From: Riptortus pedestris
Lineage: Eukaryota > Arthropoda > Insecta > Hemiptera > Alydidae
Assembly: GCA_019009955.1 (NCBI GenBank)
Contig: CM032228.1
Location: 67,764,001 to 67,828,000 of the forward strand
Direction: 5' to 3'
DNA: 64,000 bases
Both the position numbers and the translations under genes were made by a program. Shown here piece after piece: positions 45,446 through 55,483 of this stretch. Positions within the stretch are counted from its first letter, which is position 1; each line of letters opens with the position of its first letter. The notes under the pieces are model-generated. The model worked only from the letters and a program-made list of their open reading frames with translations, ran no database searches and was not told the origin of the DNA.

Positions 45446-45619
45446 GTTTTGAACGGACCTCATTTCGTCATCTCCTAGGTAGGATTGATGAACATTAGTA
45501 GAAAATTTCGCTCTCGCGAAACTTGAGAGTTCAAATATTGCTCAGGCTATGAAGGTCCATCATCAACGGAAGGATCCAAAAGGTCAAACACCTCCACTCT
45601 TAATACTTCTTTATTACAG

Positions 45620-45658
45620 GCAAAGTACTTTCGGGGCGAACCGTCCCATCATCAGTGC
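45620..45658 (-). ncRNA. hammerhead ribozyme with intact core heptamer
   Basis: Minus strand: GCA, CTGATGA (complement of 45649-45655), a hairpin GGGACG/CGCCCC with one A-C mismatch and a 3 nt loop, GAAA (complement of 45629-45632), the palindrome GTAC, TT and TGC. Same design as 40678-40717 but with different stem sequences and a different flank (TGTAATAAAGAAG), so it comes from another Penelope-like family. Confidence 0.75.
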
Positions 45659-45713
45659 TCTAGAGTTGGTCCCTATTGAGCCGACATCTCCGGCGAATCT
45701 ATGACTCCGCGGA

Positions 45714-46031
45714 GATAAAAATTATTCTGATTCTTTAAAAATTACAGTACTGGATATAGTAAATAGTTTTCAATAAAATTAATATGTTATGTTCTGATAT
45801 ATTTCAGTAATTGTTTTTCTTTCCAGTGACAGGTTGGCAGATATTTTTTTTTTTACATTTCAGACTCTTCCCGTTGGGAGGTTATTATAATTGACTGAAA
45901 TATTTCTCATTGACGTTTTTATTTAATCACTTAATATTCACGGTGGTGTTGTGTTACGAGTATGAACATTTATCTATTATTAAACTTCAAGAGGGAAATC
46001 TGCTTAGTTTACGCACCCCCTGCGTGACGGA
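45714..46031 (-). mobile_element. family-H element, copy 16 (5' half)
   Basis: Minus-strand 5' half: ATTACAGTACTGGATATAGT, TTCAGTAATTG, CATTTCAGACTCTTCCCGTT, GTGTTGTGTTACGAGTATG and CACCCCCTGCGTGACGGA. Nearly identical to copy 12, and the homology continues beyond the 5' end for about 85 bp. Confidence 0.82.
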
Positions 46032-46230
46032 GTTTTTAATTGCGTTATCAATTAAGATTTTGATAACCGCCAACTTTTGCTCACCGGATTTTGATTTTGA
46101 AGTGGACAATATATTGTGTGATAAAAAGTAAAAACGCGAGAAAATCGCGTCATGGTTACGACCTCAATAGCTGATTTCCCTTATGGGAAATCTGCTATAA
46201 GTACTCTGAATAGGTTAATGTGCTATAATT

Positions 46231-46488
46231 TTGGAATTTTTCTACTCTTATTTAATTAATAAAGTTGACTTCTTAACCTGGGATTGGCTGCCTGTAGAAT
46301 CTGATGGTGGTGAGCAGAGTAATATGGCATTCATGGTTATATATAGAGCCTTCAATACATTTGAATTATCTGAAGGAAAATTATCCAAGCAGTTCCTGGA
46401 CCGCGAGTCTTGGACTATATATGTAGACAGATATGATATCGCTGTTGCCAAGAGGAGAAATTTATTTAGATATACATTTCATCAATAA
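46231..46488 (+). CDS. unrecognised open frame or candidate terminal exon
   Basis: 85 codons; from about codon 13 the sequence is protein-like (LTWDWLPVESDGGEQS... RESWTIYVDRYDIAVAKRRN) and ends in TAA, with AATAAATTAATT about 50 bp downstream as a possible poly(A) signal. A stretch TTAATTAATAAAG just before could be an acceptor. I do not recognise the family. It could be the last exon of a host gene or a retroelement relic. Confidence 0.25.
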   Translation: MEFFYSYLINKVDFLTWDWLPVESDGGEQSNMAFMVIYRAFNTFELSEGKLSKQFLDRESWTIYVDRYDIAVAKRRNLFRYTFHQ

Positions 46489-46499
46489 CACAATTTAAA

Positions 46500-47144
46500 A
46501 CAATTAACGAAATCGTCAATGCTGTTTATTTGTTTGTAATAAATTAATTAAATTCAACGTGCCAAGCTAACCTACCCTCTGGCAATCCAGTGTGGGAGTG
46601 TTCCCTTTGTTTGATATTCACAGTAATATAACCCTCCACACATAACCTACTACCTACCTACTATATTGTATAATGTAATATTGTATTAAATTTAATAGTT
46701 TCTCTAGACTGAAATTCGATCTGTTCCTCACGAGTTCATAGTTATCCGTGAAAATGAAATAACCATAAAACGATATTGAGAATGAAACACATCCTAACTG
46801 ACTCAGGAAACGAGACCACTGATGTGCATAGATTACGATGTATTCCATTATAGGAAAGTTGAAGGAATCACTTCGAAAATATTGACATTGGGTGTCTATT
46901 TTATACTGGACTTTTCATATTTAATTACTTATTAAAGAATATTTGAATTCGGATATTTTCACTTTTTTATGAATTTGTTTCCATTTTCTAAGATAAAATA
47001 GAATGCCAAAAATGCAGTGGAGAAGTTACAATTTTTACCACAAAAAGAGGCATTGTAGTTTGTAATCCATGAACCCTACAAGTATAAGGCTATCATACCT
47101 TTCTTATAGATTATACAGTGGAATAATGTATTCTCTTGATAAAT
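46500..47144. other. no recognised gene
   Basis: Mostly AT-rich; minus-strand frame 46654-46848 is unrecognised. Confidence 0.4.
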
Positions 47145-47358
47145 CCAAATGCATACAGATTCACAATTATTACGCCATAACATTTCGATATACTATCACT
47201 TGAATATGACTCCAATTATTCAAAAAAATCACATTGGTTACCCACTTTTATTTTCCAAGGTAATTTCAATCGTTAATTAACAGTTGGGATTTAATCGAAA
47301 GGGAGAACATGCATTTCTAAATATCTGATTCAACTTTTTGGTTAGAAGAAAAGAAAAA
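47145..47358. repeat. repeat X, second copy
   Basis: ATGCATTTCTAAATATCTGATTCAAC and CATTGGTTACCCACTTTTATTT mirror 44215-44445 in inverse orientation. It abuts the 5' end of copy 18. Confidence 0.65.
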
Positions 47359-47360
47359 AA

Positions 47361-47769
47361 GTCTGTCACGCAGGGGCTGCGTAAACTAAGCAGGTGTCGC
47401 ACGTGAAGTCATACAATAGAGAAATCTCCATATGAGAGCCGAACAGTTACGGCAAATGGTCGAACTAGCTTTTGGCGGGAAATTCAGTCATCCGTTATCG
47501 GCCCACAATTAACAAAAATGCAAATATCTAGGTTAATATTCAAGATAGAGAATAAATGTATAGAACAGTATTTATAGTACAATAAGATTGGTTCTAAACA
47601 ATTTTAAGATCCGAGGTATGGTAACGGAGATATTTCAAATTTTCGAAAATCCCCCCCTCTCACTGGTCCGATTTCGACAACGAACTTGATCTGTGTTTTT
47701 GCATAAAACGTTTAAATATCGAGTTTGGTAATGATCAAACAATAATTGCGACCCCTAGAGCGTTAACAG

Positions 47770-47851
<82 letters not shown>

Positions 47852-47981
47852 GAACGGACCTCATTTTCGTCATCTCCTGGGTAGGATCGATGGACATTTG
47901 AAGAAATTTGTGAAAATCGCGTCATGAGTACGACCTGATCAATCAGCAATAGCTGATTTCCCTTAAGGGAAAACTGCTAAA
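47361..47981 (+). mobile_element. family-H element, copy 18 (complete)
   Basis: GTCTGTCACGCAGGGGCTGC at the 5' end; ATCCGAGGTATGGTAACGGA; ATCGAGTTTGGTAATGATC; a 73 bp TA tract (47775-47847); GAACGGACCTCATTTTCGTC; AGGATCGATGGACATTTGAA; and a 3' stem GATTTCCCTTAAGGGAAA followed by CTGCTAA. Immediately followed, with only a few A residues between, by the 5' end of copy 19 in the same orientation. Confidence 0.9.
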
Positions 47982-48032
47982 AAGTCTGTCACCAAGGAGC
48001 TGCGCTAACTAAGCAGATTTCCCTCGTACGTA

Positions 48033-48491
48033 CAGGGTGCGGCACAGAAACTTGCTAATTTGTAACGGTCGCCTTGTCGTGAGGAGTGCGGGGACATAGG
48101 CAAGTCGACTGATCTCCTTGAGAGGGCGATCTTCCTTGGCCTGCGCGCTCGCCTGATTTGACTCCATGCGATTTTTTCTTATGGGGTTACCTCAAATCTG
48201 TTGTCGCCAATGATCCCCCACGGACCCTAGTTCATCTAAAGGACAACATTCGGAAAGCCATCGCCGACATACCAATTGATATGCTCGAAAGAGTTCATCA
48301 GAACTTCAAGAAACGCATAGCTCAGTGTATTGACAATGGAGGCCGTCACTTGTTGCATGTCATTTTTAAAAAAAGTGTAGTAAATAAATTCAGAGAATGT
48401 AAGATAATATGTAAAACGAATTAAAACGTCATCTCTAATATTTTTGTTTTTATTAACCTTTTAAATCAACAAGTTTCTGTGCCGCACCCGT
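48033..48491 (+). mobile_element. Tc1/mariner-type transposon, internally deleted, TA target
   Basis: Inverted ends share GGGTGCGGCACAGAAACTTG (48035-48054 and inverse at 48470-48489), with a TA dinucleotide on each outer side (48031-48032 and 48492-48493), the duplication typical of IS630-Tc1-mariner elements. At 459 bp it keeps only the 3' third of the transposase, so it is a deletion derivative that could only move if helped in trans. Confidence 0.88.
48120..48424 (+). pseudogene. mariner-type transposase C-terminal fragment
   Basis: The frame reads WPARSPDLTPCDFFLWGYLK, then VANDPPRTLVHLKDNIRKAI, DMLERVHQNFKKRIAQCIDN and GGRHLLHVIF, ending in TAA at 48424. SPDLTPCDFFLWGYLK carries the third catalytic acid region of the DDE/D domain of mariner-like transposases, and the rest is their usual C-terminus. 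The DNA-binding helix-turn-helix and the first two acids are missing. An upstream in-frame stop (TGA) and a frame change lie before about 48140. Not functional. Confidence 0.85.
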
Positions 48492-48759
48492 TATTTGTAT
48501 TTATCTCAAAATGTAAAAGGTCAATGAGAACAATATTTTGTATTTAAGATTCATAAAATGTGCTTCATGATATAACAGTTTATTGTTAATATGATATGAG
48601 TAGGAGTAGGGGTTTACTGAAGGTAGAAAACTAAAAAGAAAAAAAAGCAAATGTCTCGGTTAATAATCGGAAAAAACCTGATCTTTAGTTTTACATAAAA
48701 CGTTTAAATATCCATTTTGGTGACTATGAAGGAAACATTACGACCACTCGAGTGTTAAC

Positions 48760-48838
<79 letters not shown>

Positions 48839-48946
48839 ATTATGAACGGACGCCATTTTCGTCATCTTCTAGGTAGGATCAACAGGCATTTGAAGAATTT
48901 TTTTCGAAAATCGGTTCTTGAGTACGACCTAGGAAATTTGCTAAAA

Positions 48947-50227
48947 TTAAATCACTATTTGTCTTGTGAGTTCTGACACAATATTTCCATCCATTCCTGG
49001 TATCACATAAATAAAGTAATAAAAGATTTCTATGAATAAATTACTATTTTTTTTTGTATAAGTCGGTTCTGTTTCATTATATCATAAAGAGAAGCGATTT
49101 AATTAAAACTCATTATAGAAATAACTGATTATCATAGTTGTCATATTGGTTAGGTTATCTCTCTCCTGGTACTATTGTTGTTGGTTAGCTTCCCTAACAG
49201 GGAGTAGTAGGGTTTGTCCTTACCTTCGTCCTCTGTGAATTTATTTGAATCTCAGAGTCTTTCCTATCTCTAGAAACACCAAGTCGTCTTAGCGTGTATA
49301 TTGTAAAACTCAAAATAACTAATATACCCTATAAGAATGTACACAATAATGTCCACTTCATTATTTAGATTTAGAAAAATTTAGACTCAAAGACTTTTTT
49401 TTTTTAAAGCGCCACCTGCATTCCAGCTTCCTTACAGTAATATTTTGTACTCGGAGAGGCTTAGTTTTATAAGGTTTAGACTCTTTAACAAGTTTTAACT
49501 TGTTTACAGCGAGTAATCTGTTTGAAATTTTCCCCTTTTGTTATTTCAGGTGTTCGTTTACAATTAATTTCCTAATGAAAATGATATTTTAGATTGAAAC
49601 GCCCCCCCCCTCGCCCCTTGGTTCTGCTCTCACCACTTTGGCTGTATTCCTCTATGGGGAAAGGATGGGAATTTTTGAGTAGTTAAGTGGAAAAGTTTAA
49701 GGAAGACTCTCACTGGTTAAGTGCCTTTTGTGGAACACCCTTTATCAAAACTTTCTTATTCACTTTTACCCCTTAGTTCTACTCTCTATGCAAATTCGTC
49801 ACTCGTTTCTAAACCCTATTTCAACGAGGCTTTATGTTAATATCATCATGGGGAATCTTTATTAAATGTTTTATATGAATATTAATCTGTTCTTGCTTGG
49901 TACAAGGGCAACTAGAGTCTCACGCTAATGATAAAACTACTTTTTTGTAATTAATTATCTTAAACTTCGTATTAATTGTCAAGGCTTTGCTTAATATACG
50001 CAATATTTTTGGATGCTGAACTTATTTATATATGAAATAACGGCAAATCAAGAGGAAATTAAGCAACTTAGGAAATAAGGAATAAGAAGGATTTATAACT
50101 AACTTATGTAATCCAATTATCACTGAAAAAAATCTCAATGGATTTGATCACTCAAAGCAAGAAAGTATTGCTCCTTATTTCCGATAATATTTCTTAACTA
50201 CCATATATATTCGATGTCAATTTCTTA
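48947..50227. other. no recognised gene
   Basis: No supported coding or recognised repeat; includes a C run at about 49600. AT-rich with some GC-richer intervals. Confidence 0.45.
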
Positions 50228-50390
50228 ACATGGTTAACCTAGAGTGGCGAGTCCGATTTCCGCTTGGGCAATAGGAATTTATTTAGTGACGAACTCAGTA
50301 AATAAAATCCTTGGTCCCACCCTGGCTAGGAAAGGGCGGTGACCTGTAGAGATATTAGTCATAGTAGCAAAATGTGGTCGTTAATAACTA
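50228..50390 (+). mobile_element. SINE S1, copy f
   Basis: ACATGGTTAACCTAGAGTGG, a box B-like GAGTCCGATTTCCGC, CCCACCCTGGCTAGGAAAGG and TGTGGTCGTTAATAACTA. Head truncated, tail short. Confidence 0.75.
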
Positions 50391-50399
50391 GATTTAATA

Positions 50400-51310
50400 T
50401 CACCGTCTGTAAAAGGTTTTCTCAGGAAAGAGAAAACAAAGGCATCGTTCCTTCAAAAAGATTTTTAATATATGCGACAAAGGGCTTTCAGAGCGTATGC
50501 CACATTTTATTAGTGCCATCCTGGAAAACAGCAACCATTAAAAGTTATAAATGCAAAATAAAAATCAAAAACATAATGTATACATTAAAGGAAAAGAATT
50601 AGATGTAGAACATATTGTTTAAAGACAAAATACAAACTAGTGCTCCAGAGAATATTTATAGATAATATATGAATAAATATGTTTAATATTATTTTTGGAT
50701 ATTTTTTTTTAACGCTCTCCGATCCTGTGTCCTCAGTCACAGGGAATCCTTGGTTCCTGTATCATTCCTTTGATGAGCTACGTCATTTTCTCGTTTCTCT
50801 ATTTTTCATCTTTACGTGTTTTTATATGTGTAGTTCCCTGCATCTTCTCTGATGTGTTTTTCTTTTAAATCACTTGTAGTTTTCAGATTTTAATTTGACA
50901 ATTCGGTTTTTGACTGTCTATTCTATTTGCACGAAGATTATCTGTAAGTGTTCATTTTTTATTATGTATTTACATATACTGGCTATTTATTTAAATTTTT
51001 CATATATATGTGCTATCGGTAAGCATTCAATTCTAATCTGTAAAAATATTTATTCATATATTATCTATAAATATTCAGTGGGGCATTAATTTGTATTTTT
51101 CTTAAAGTATATGTGCTAAATCCAATACTTTTCCTTCAATGTGTACGTATATTTTTCAATAATTTATTAACAATTTCTATGATGTTTTTAGTACTAAATG
51201 TTTGCCAGCAGTGTACTTATAATGAAGCGTATGTTTTGAAAGCCCTCTTTTCCGTAGAATAAATAACTGTGAAGGAACGATTCCATTGTTTTCTTAGATC
51301 CAACTACTAA
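50400..51310. repeat. inverted pair of Penelope-like ends, third family
   Basis: The left arm (about 50400-50660, minus) and right arm (about 51090-51310, plus) share TTTTCCTT(T/C)AATGT, GAAAGCCC and GAAGGAACGAT(G/T)CC in inverse orientation. GAAAGCCC sits where hammerhead GAAA would be, but no CTGATGA core is left. The 430 bp centre is AT-rich and unassigned. Confidence 0.55.
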
Positions 51311-51573
51311 CCAACACCTCAAAAAATGGATGTAAAAGGCTTTATTCATAGTTATAACTGGGTCTTCTGTACTCCTGTCAATTCAAAATACTCATAACAG
51401 CTGTCTTAACATTATTGCTAACAAATAATCCTCTGTTAATCCGTTTCTCTTTCAGGATTTTTTTGTGAACCAATAAATTGCTGTAAATCACCAACTTTTA
51501 AAATTGCTGTGAACAACTTTTAAAATTGCTGTGAACAACACACTTTTAAAATTGCTGTGAACAACCAACTTTT
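51311..51573. repeat. three short tandem copies of an 'aaattgctgtgaacaa' motif
   Basis: CTTTTAAAATTGCTGTGAAC recurs at about 51496, 51521 and 51544, ending where the family-H 3' dimer begins. Probably a small local duplication. Confidence 0.6.
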
Positions 51574-51690
51574 AGCAGATTTCCCTTAAGGGAAATCAGC
51601 TATTGAGGTCGTACACATAACGCGATTTTCGAAAAATTCATGAAACAACCATCGATCCTACACAGGAGATGACGAAAATGAGGTCCGTTC

Positions 51691-51750
<60 letters not shown>

Positions 51751-51849
51751 GAAAAGATCTTATTTTCGTCATCTACTAGGAAGGATCGATGGATATTGCA
51801 AGAAATTTTTCGACTTTCGCATCATGTATACGACCTCAATCTGCTAAAA
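51574..51849. mobile_element. family-H 3'-end inverted dimer, copy 20
   Basis: A minus-strand 3' end (AGCAGATTTCCCTTAAGGGA, GAGGTCGTACACATAACGCG, CCATCGATCCTACACAGGAG) and a plus-strand 3' end (TCTTATTTTCGTCATCTACT, AAGGATCGATGG, CTCAATCTGCTAAAA) meet at a TA tract (51696-51745). No 5' end is present on either side. Confidence 0.85.
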
Positions 51850-52320
51850 TGATGGTCATAGTATAGTTCTAAAATTGTTTTGTATTTTTATTTGGGCGCA
51901 GACATAGGATCAGGAGAAGAGGCAGATAATTGTTATATTAGGGACAGCTAGAAATGTTCTAATCAGATTACGTGATATTAACAGTTACCGGTTCGGTGAT
52001 CACCAGATCACCACCCTCAACCTATTTCGGAGAGAGATAAACCTCTCTGTGTGTTAGCAAGTGTAGTAATACTGGCAAAGCGGCTTAACCCGCTCCAATA
52101 AGTGGTGAAAAGCTTTTTTCTTCGCAAGCCCCATACGCCAGCTACAACTCTCATATAAGCGTCAAAATACTTCTAATGCACTATACTAAATAAAGGTTTC
52201 TCAATTTGTTATTCTGTGGCACGTAAATCGTCCGAACACAAGCTTAACAATATGCCTCTTGCATTCAAAGGCATGAACAAATCCCTTTCCGTTCAACATC
52301 CCATTAAATATTGTAGCACG
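51850..52320. other. no recognised feature
   Basis: Some GC-richer sequence (51980-52120, GATCACCAGATCACC) but no recognised gene or repeat. Confidence 0.4.
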
Positions 52321-52430
52321 TTTTTCTTAAGGGAAATCAGCTACTGAGGTTGTATTCATGTATACATTTTCGAAAAATGTCTTCCATTGTTCACCGATCC
52401 TACCTAGTAGAAGAAAATCAGGTCAGTTCT

Positions 52431-52486
<56 letters not shown>

Positions 52487-52790
52487 GATATATCTGTCTA
52501 AATATTTGTCTGTTACCGCACTAGCGCTTTATGTAAAACTAATGATCAACCTCATTAACGGCTGAAATAGGACGGGAGGAAGGGGGTAGGGGAATAAAGA
52601 AGGAAAATTTTGCAAATTAAAAATTTCTCTGTCATTATCAGTTGGATCGAAAATATCCATAGAACCTATCTTATGGATAATTTAACTGTCTATAAATAAC
52701 ATTTTGTACGTATTTTCTCTATTATACCAATAACCGAGATATTGGAATTTTTTTGTTATGCTCCTACAGAAAGCCCCCTACTCATGTTAT
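52321..52790 (-). mobile_element. family-H element, copy 21 (5' end missing)
   Basis: 3' stem CTTAAGGGAAATCAGC, TA then CA tract (52435-52488), GTTACCGCACTAGCGC, GGAAGGGGGTAGGGG and CCCCCTACTCATGTTATAT on the minus strand. The 5' terminus is replaced by repeat Y at 52791. Confidence 0.78.
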
Positions 52791-53090
52791 ATAACCTATT
52801 AGCTCAGATACCCGGCTTCGCTCGGGAATTCATTTGAGGCTGAATGGTGATGGTATATTTTTTGCAAGGCTTTACTTTGCACAATATTTTCACATTTACC
52901 CGTTCCAGTGTTTAGGGTTAATACCCGTTGTTGGCATTTGTTAATAATAAAATTATTTTTTTATGTAAGACTTCACTGTCCTGCATATTGTCATATTTCC
53001 CGTCTCCTGTGCATTATGCATAGATTTGAATTATTAAGGAGAAAATATTGACATACATTTGAATTCATTTTTTCAGGTGAGGTACCTGGT
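52791..53090 (+). repeat. repeat Y end ('CCCGGCTTCGCTCGGG')
   Basis: CTATTAGCTCAGATACCCGG, CTTCGCTCGGGAATTCATTTG and GATGGTATATTTTTTGCAAG correspond in inverse orientation to 61205-61325. Possibly one end of an unidentified transposon family; the second copy carries piggyBac C. Confidence 0.5.
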
Positions 53091-53099
53091 AGTTCATAT

Positions 53100-53955
53100 T
53101 GAAAAGAAGTGTTGAGCAAATTTCTCTAAATAACAAAATAAACAACTTTTGTTATGTGCATATTTGCCGAAACCCCAATAGGAAATCATTATTATTAATT
53201 TCAGGCCTCCCTTATAACCCCCACTCTTGCCCGTCCCTAGAAATGTTAGTATGGCTTATTATAAGGAAGGCGTTAGTGCTAATACACATACTGAGTGTTT
53301 TATTTAGTTCGGTTGAGTCTTTTGTGCCAAATAAAATTGTTGTCTCCCGCTATAATTTTTAGCGTATAACGCCTTTATACTTCGGTATACGATGATAGTG
53401 TATATAAAAAAAAAGTTTCTCTAAATAACAAAATAAACAACTTTTGTTATGTGCATATTTGCCGAAAATGCAATAGGAAACGAAATATCAATATTATTAA
53501 TTTCAGGCCTTCCTTATAACCCCCACTCCTGCCCGTCCCTAGAAATGTTAGTATAGCTTATTATAATGAAAGCGTTAATACTAATTCACATACCGAGTTT
53601 GGTTTAATTCGGTTGAGTCTTTAGTGCCAAATAAAATTGTGGACTCCCGCTTTAGTTTATAGTGTATAACTCATTCATGTTTCCGTATACGGCAAAAGGG
53701 GATATAACAAAAGTTACTCTAAATAACAAAGTAAACAACTTTTGTTATGTGCATATTTGCTGAAAAAGCAATAGGAAACGAAATATCGCTATTTTTAATT
53801 TCAGGCCTCCCTTATAACCCCCACTCCTGCCCGTCCCTAGAAATGATAGTATGGCTTATTATAAGGAAATCATTAGTATTAATTCACATACCGAGTTTGG
53901 TTTAGTTCGGTTGAGTTTTTTGTGCCAAATAAAATTGTGAACTCCCGCTACGCTC
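53100..53955 (+). repeat. three tandem units of about 296 bp
   Basis: CTCTAAATAACAAAATAAAC, CTTTTGTTATGTGCATATTT, TTTCAGGCCTCCCTTATAAC, CCGTCCCTAGAAATG and GTGCCAAATAAAATTGT appear in the same order three times (starts about 53123, 53418, 53715). The third unit is cut off at CTCCCGCTACGCTC by a family-H central piece with a TA tract (53957-54045). Confidence 0.88.
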
Positions 53956-53956
53956 T

Positions 53957-53979
53957 TGCGACCGCTAGAGTGTTAACAG

Positions 53980-54045
<66 letters not shown>
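53957..54045 (+). mobile_element. family-H central fragment, copy 22
   Basis: GCGACCGCTAGAGTGTTAAC, AGACACA and a 60 bp TA tract. It joins the tandem repeat on the left to repeat Z on the right. Confidence 0.7.
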
Positions 54046-54046
<1 letters not shown>

Positions 54047-54048
<2 letters not shown>

Positions 54049-54235
54049 GTACCTTGGGCACTCAACTCAAGACGTTCAGGCAAACTTTAACTTTTTTTCT
54101 TTTTAGACGAACACGTGAGAAGTGCGTTCTCTCGCTTTAACAATTGGTTTTTCATGAGTTACTAAACACTAAAAAATGTTTGTTCAAATTGGAGGGGTAA
54201 GTCCGTGCACTCCCCTTTTAAATGAAATTTATGCA
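54047..54235 (+). repeat. repeat Z, solo copy
   Basis: GTACCTTGGGCACTCAACTC, AGACGTTCAGGC, TTTTTAGACGAACACGTGAG, GTGCGTTCTCTCGCTTTAAC and CCGTGCACTCCCCTTTTA match the DNA flanking both tRNA-Thr-like copies at 56.1 and 59.7 kb, but no tRNA-like part is attached here. Confidence 0.75.
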
Positions 54236-54279
54236 AGTAGTTTGTGAGTTGAAGTCATCAATTAAGATTTGAGTTTTTG

Positions 54280-54749
54280 ATACAAAAATGTTTATTGGAT
54301 CTTTACCACACTCGCTATTTAAATGTTTCTTTCACCACTAAATATTATATTAGGCAATGGTCTAATTCGGCCTTTTAGGATGAGGGGGGGGTTAAATGGG
54401 GGGAATGCTTGAATGTTCTAAACATCTAGGTTACTATGTTTTCTATTGAAAAAAGTTGATATAACCAATGTTACATGAATTTTAGTTTTCGGCAATTGTT
54501 CTAATATTCACTGTTTTCTTACCTGGAATATGAAGTAAGTTATATGTATTTTAATATTTTCAGGGTCAGTAAACATCTACTTATAATCGTCTGGTTTTTA
54601 CTATGAGTAACTGAGTACATTTCAAATATTCTTTCCATAGGCTTCTTACTACGAACGAAAAAGGGAATAGATGGTGAAATGAGATGACCTAAGAGTCATA
54701 CCAGAACTTGGGAAATCTGATTAAGTTACGCAGCCCCTGCGTGCCGGAC
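54280..54749 (-). mobile_element. family-H element, copy 23
   Basis: Minus-strand body and 5' end: a G-rich block, CATCTAGGTTACTATG, CAGTAAACATCTACTTATAA, then TTGGGAAATCTGATTAAGTT and GCAGCCCCTGCGTGCCGGAC. The 3' half is missing. Confidence 0.75.
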
Positions 54750-55376
54750 GTTTTGAGTTATTCAAGGTACGTAATTTCAGACGTTACGACGATACCAGTG
54801 AAGATTGTTTCATGGAAGTTCTTAACGGTAGACAATCATTCCATTGAACTATAGAAATCAAGCGTTTTCAAGATAGCAATATTTGGTATGCACTATGCAC
54901 AATTAGGTAAAAGTAATACATTCAGTTAAGTTTTGAAGTGGTAGTCGGTTATCTTTCCCCTGTAAGTTGAGCCAAGGTAAAACAAGATATCATATTGTGA
55001 GAGGTATGAGTTATATGCATACATTACCATAAAGAGCTGCTAAGACTGGGCCCTTTATTAAAGCAGGGCCCCTTTACACTGTTCACAATGCAAATGCACT
55101 AAGTCTTATAATAGAGTGAATAATTATAGCTTCCCTCCCACCGTCTAAGGAAGCTATGGAGTACTTCAGAAGCTCACTCTATTCAAAATATTTTGCGTGA
55201 ATAGTTATGCCAGTGAATAGACTTCTAACGTGCTGGTTTTGAAAGATGCTCTATTTTGTTGTGACCATACAAGTCTAACACTGTCACAATATTTAATTTA
55301 AGCATACAAAACAAAAACTAAGCTATCATTTCTTAAATGAAACTTTTATTAACCGAATAAAAGGATCAGTTTTGCC
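54750..55376. other. no recognised feature
   Basis: Non-coding; no repeat recognised. Confidence 0.45.
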
Positions 55377-55483
55377 AGGTTAGTTAAAGCATTTTTCTAA
55401 ATTTCACATGGTAAACCAAGAATGGCGTTCGATTCCTACCTGGGCAATAGGAATTGATTTAGTAATAAACTCATTAAATAAAC
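55377..55483 (+). mobile_element. SINE S1, copy g (truncated by a family-H insertion)
   Basis: CAGGTTAGTTAAAGCATT, CACATGGTAAACC, TTCGATTCCTACCTGGGCAA and TAGTAATAAACTCATTAAAT, then directly the 5' end of copy 24. Confidence 0.65.

Larger units (their letters stand above)
44647..46196 (+). mobile_element. family-H element, copy 15, interrupted by a nested insert
   Basis: The 5' part at 44647-45507 is complete (GTCCGTCACGCAGGGGCTGC, offset inverted repeat, all central blocks, TA tract 45398-45442, GAACGGACCTCATTTCGTC). The expected 3' end resumes only at 46141-46196 (AAAATCGCGTCATGGTTACG, TAGCTGATTTCCC, GGGAAATCTGCT). The 630 bp between is a nested insert with a hammerhead-bearing end and family-H copy 16 on the other strand. 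Confidence 0.78.
47984..48946 (+). mobile_element. family-H element, copy 19, carrying a Tc1/mariner insertion
   Basis: Starts GTCTGTCACCAAGGAGCTGC directly after copy 18, then is split by the transposon at 48033-48491. It resumes with TTTGTATTTATCTCAAAATG, GGGGTTTACTGAAGG, TA tract 48762-48838, GAACGGACGCCATTTTCGTC, and ends at a decayed stem GGAAATTTGCTAAAA. Without the insert it is about 500 bp. Confidence 0.85.
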
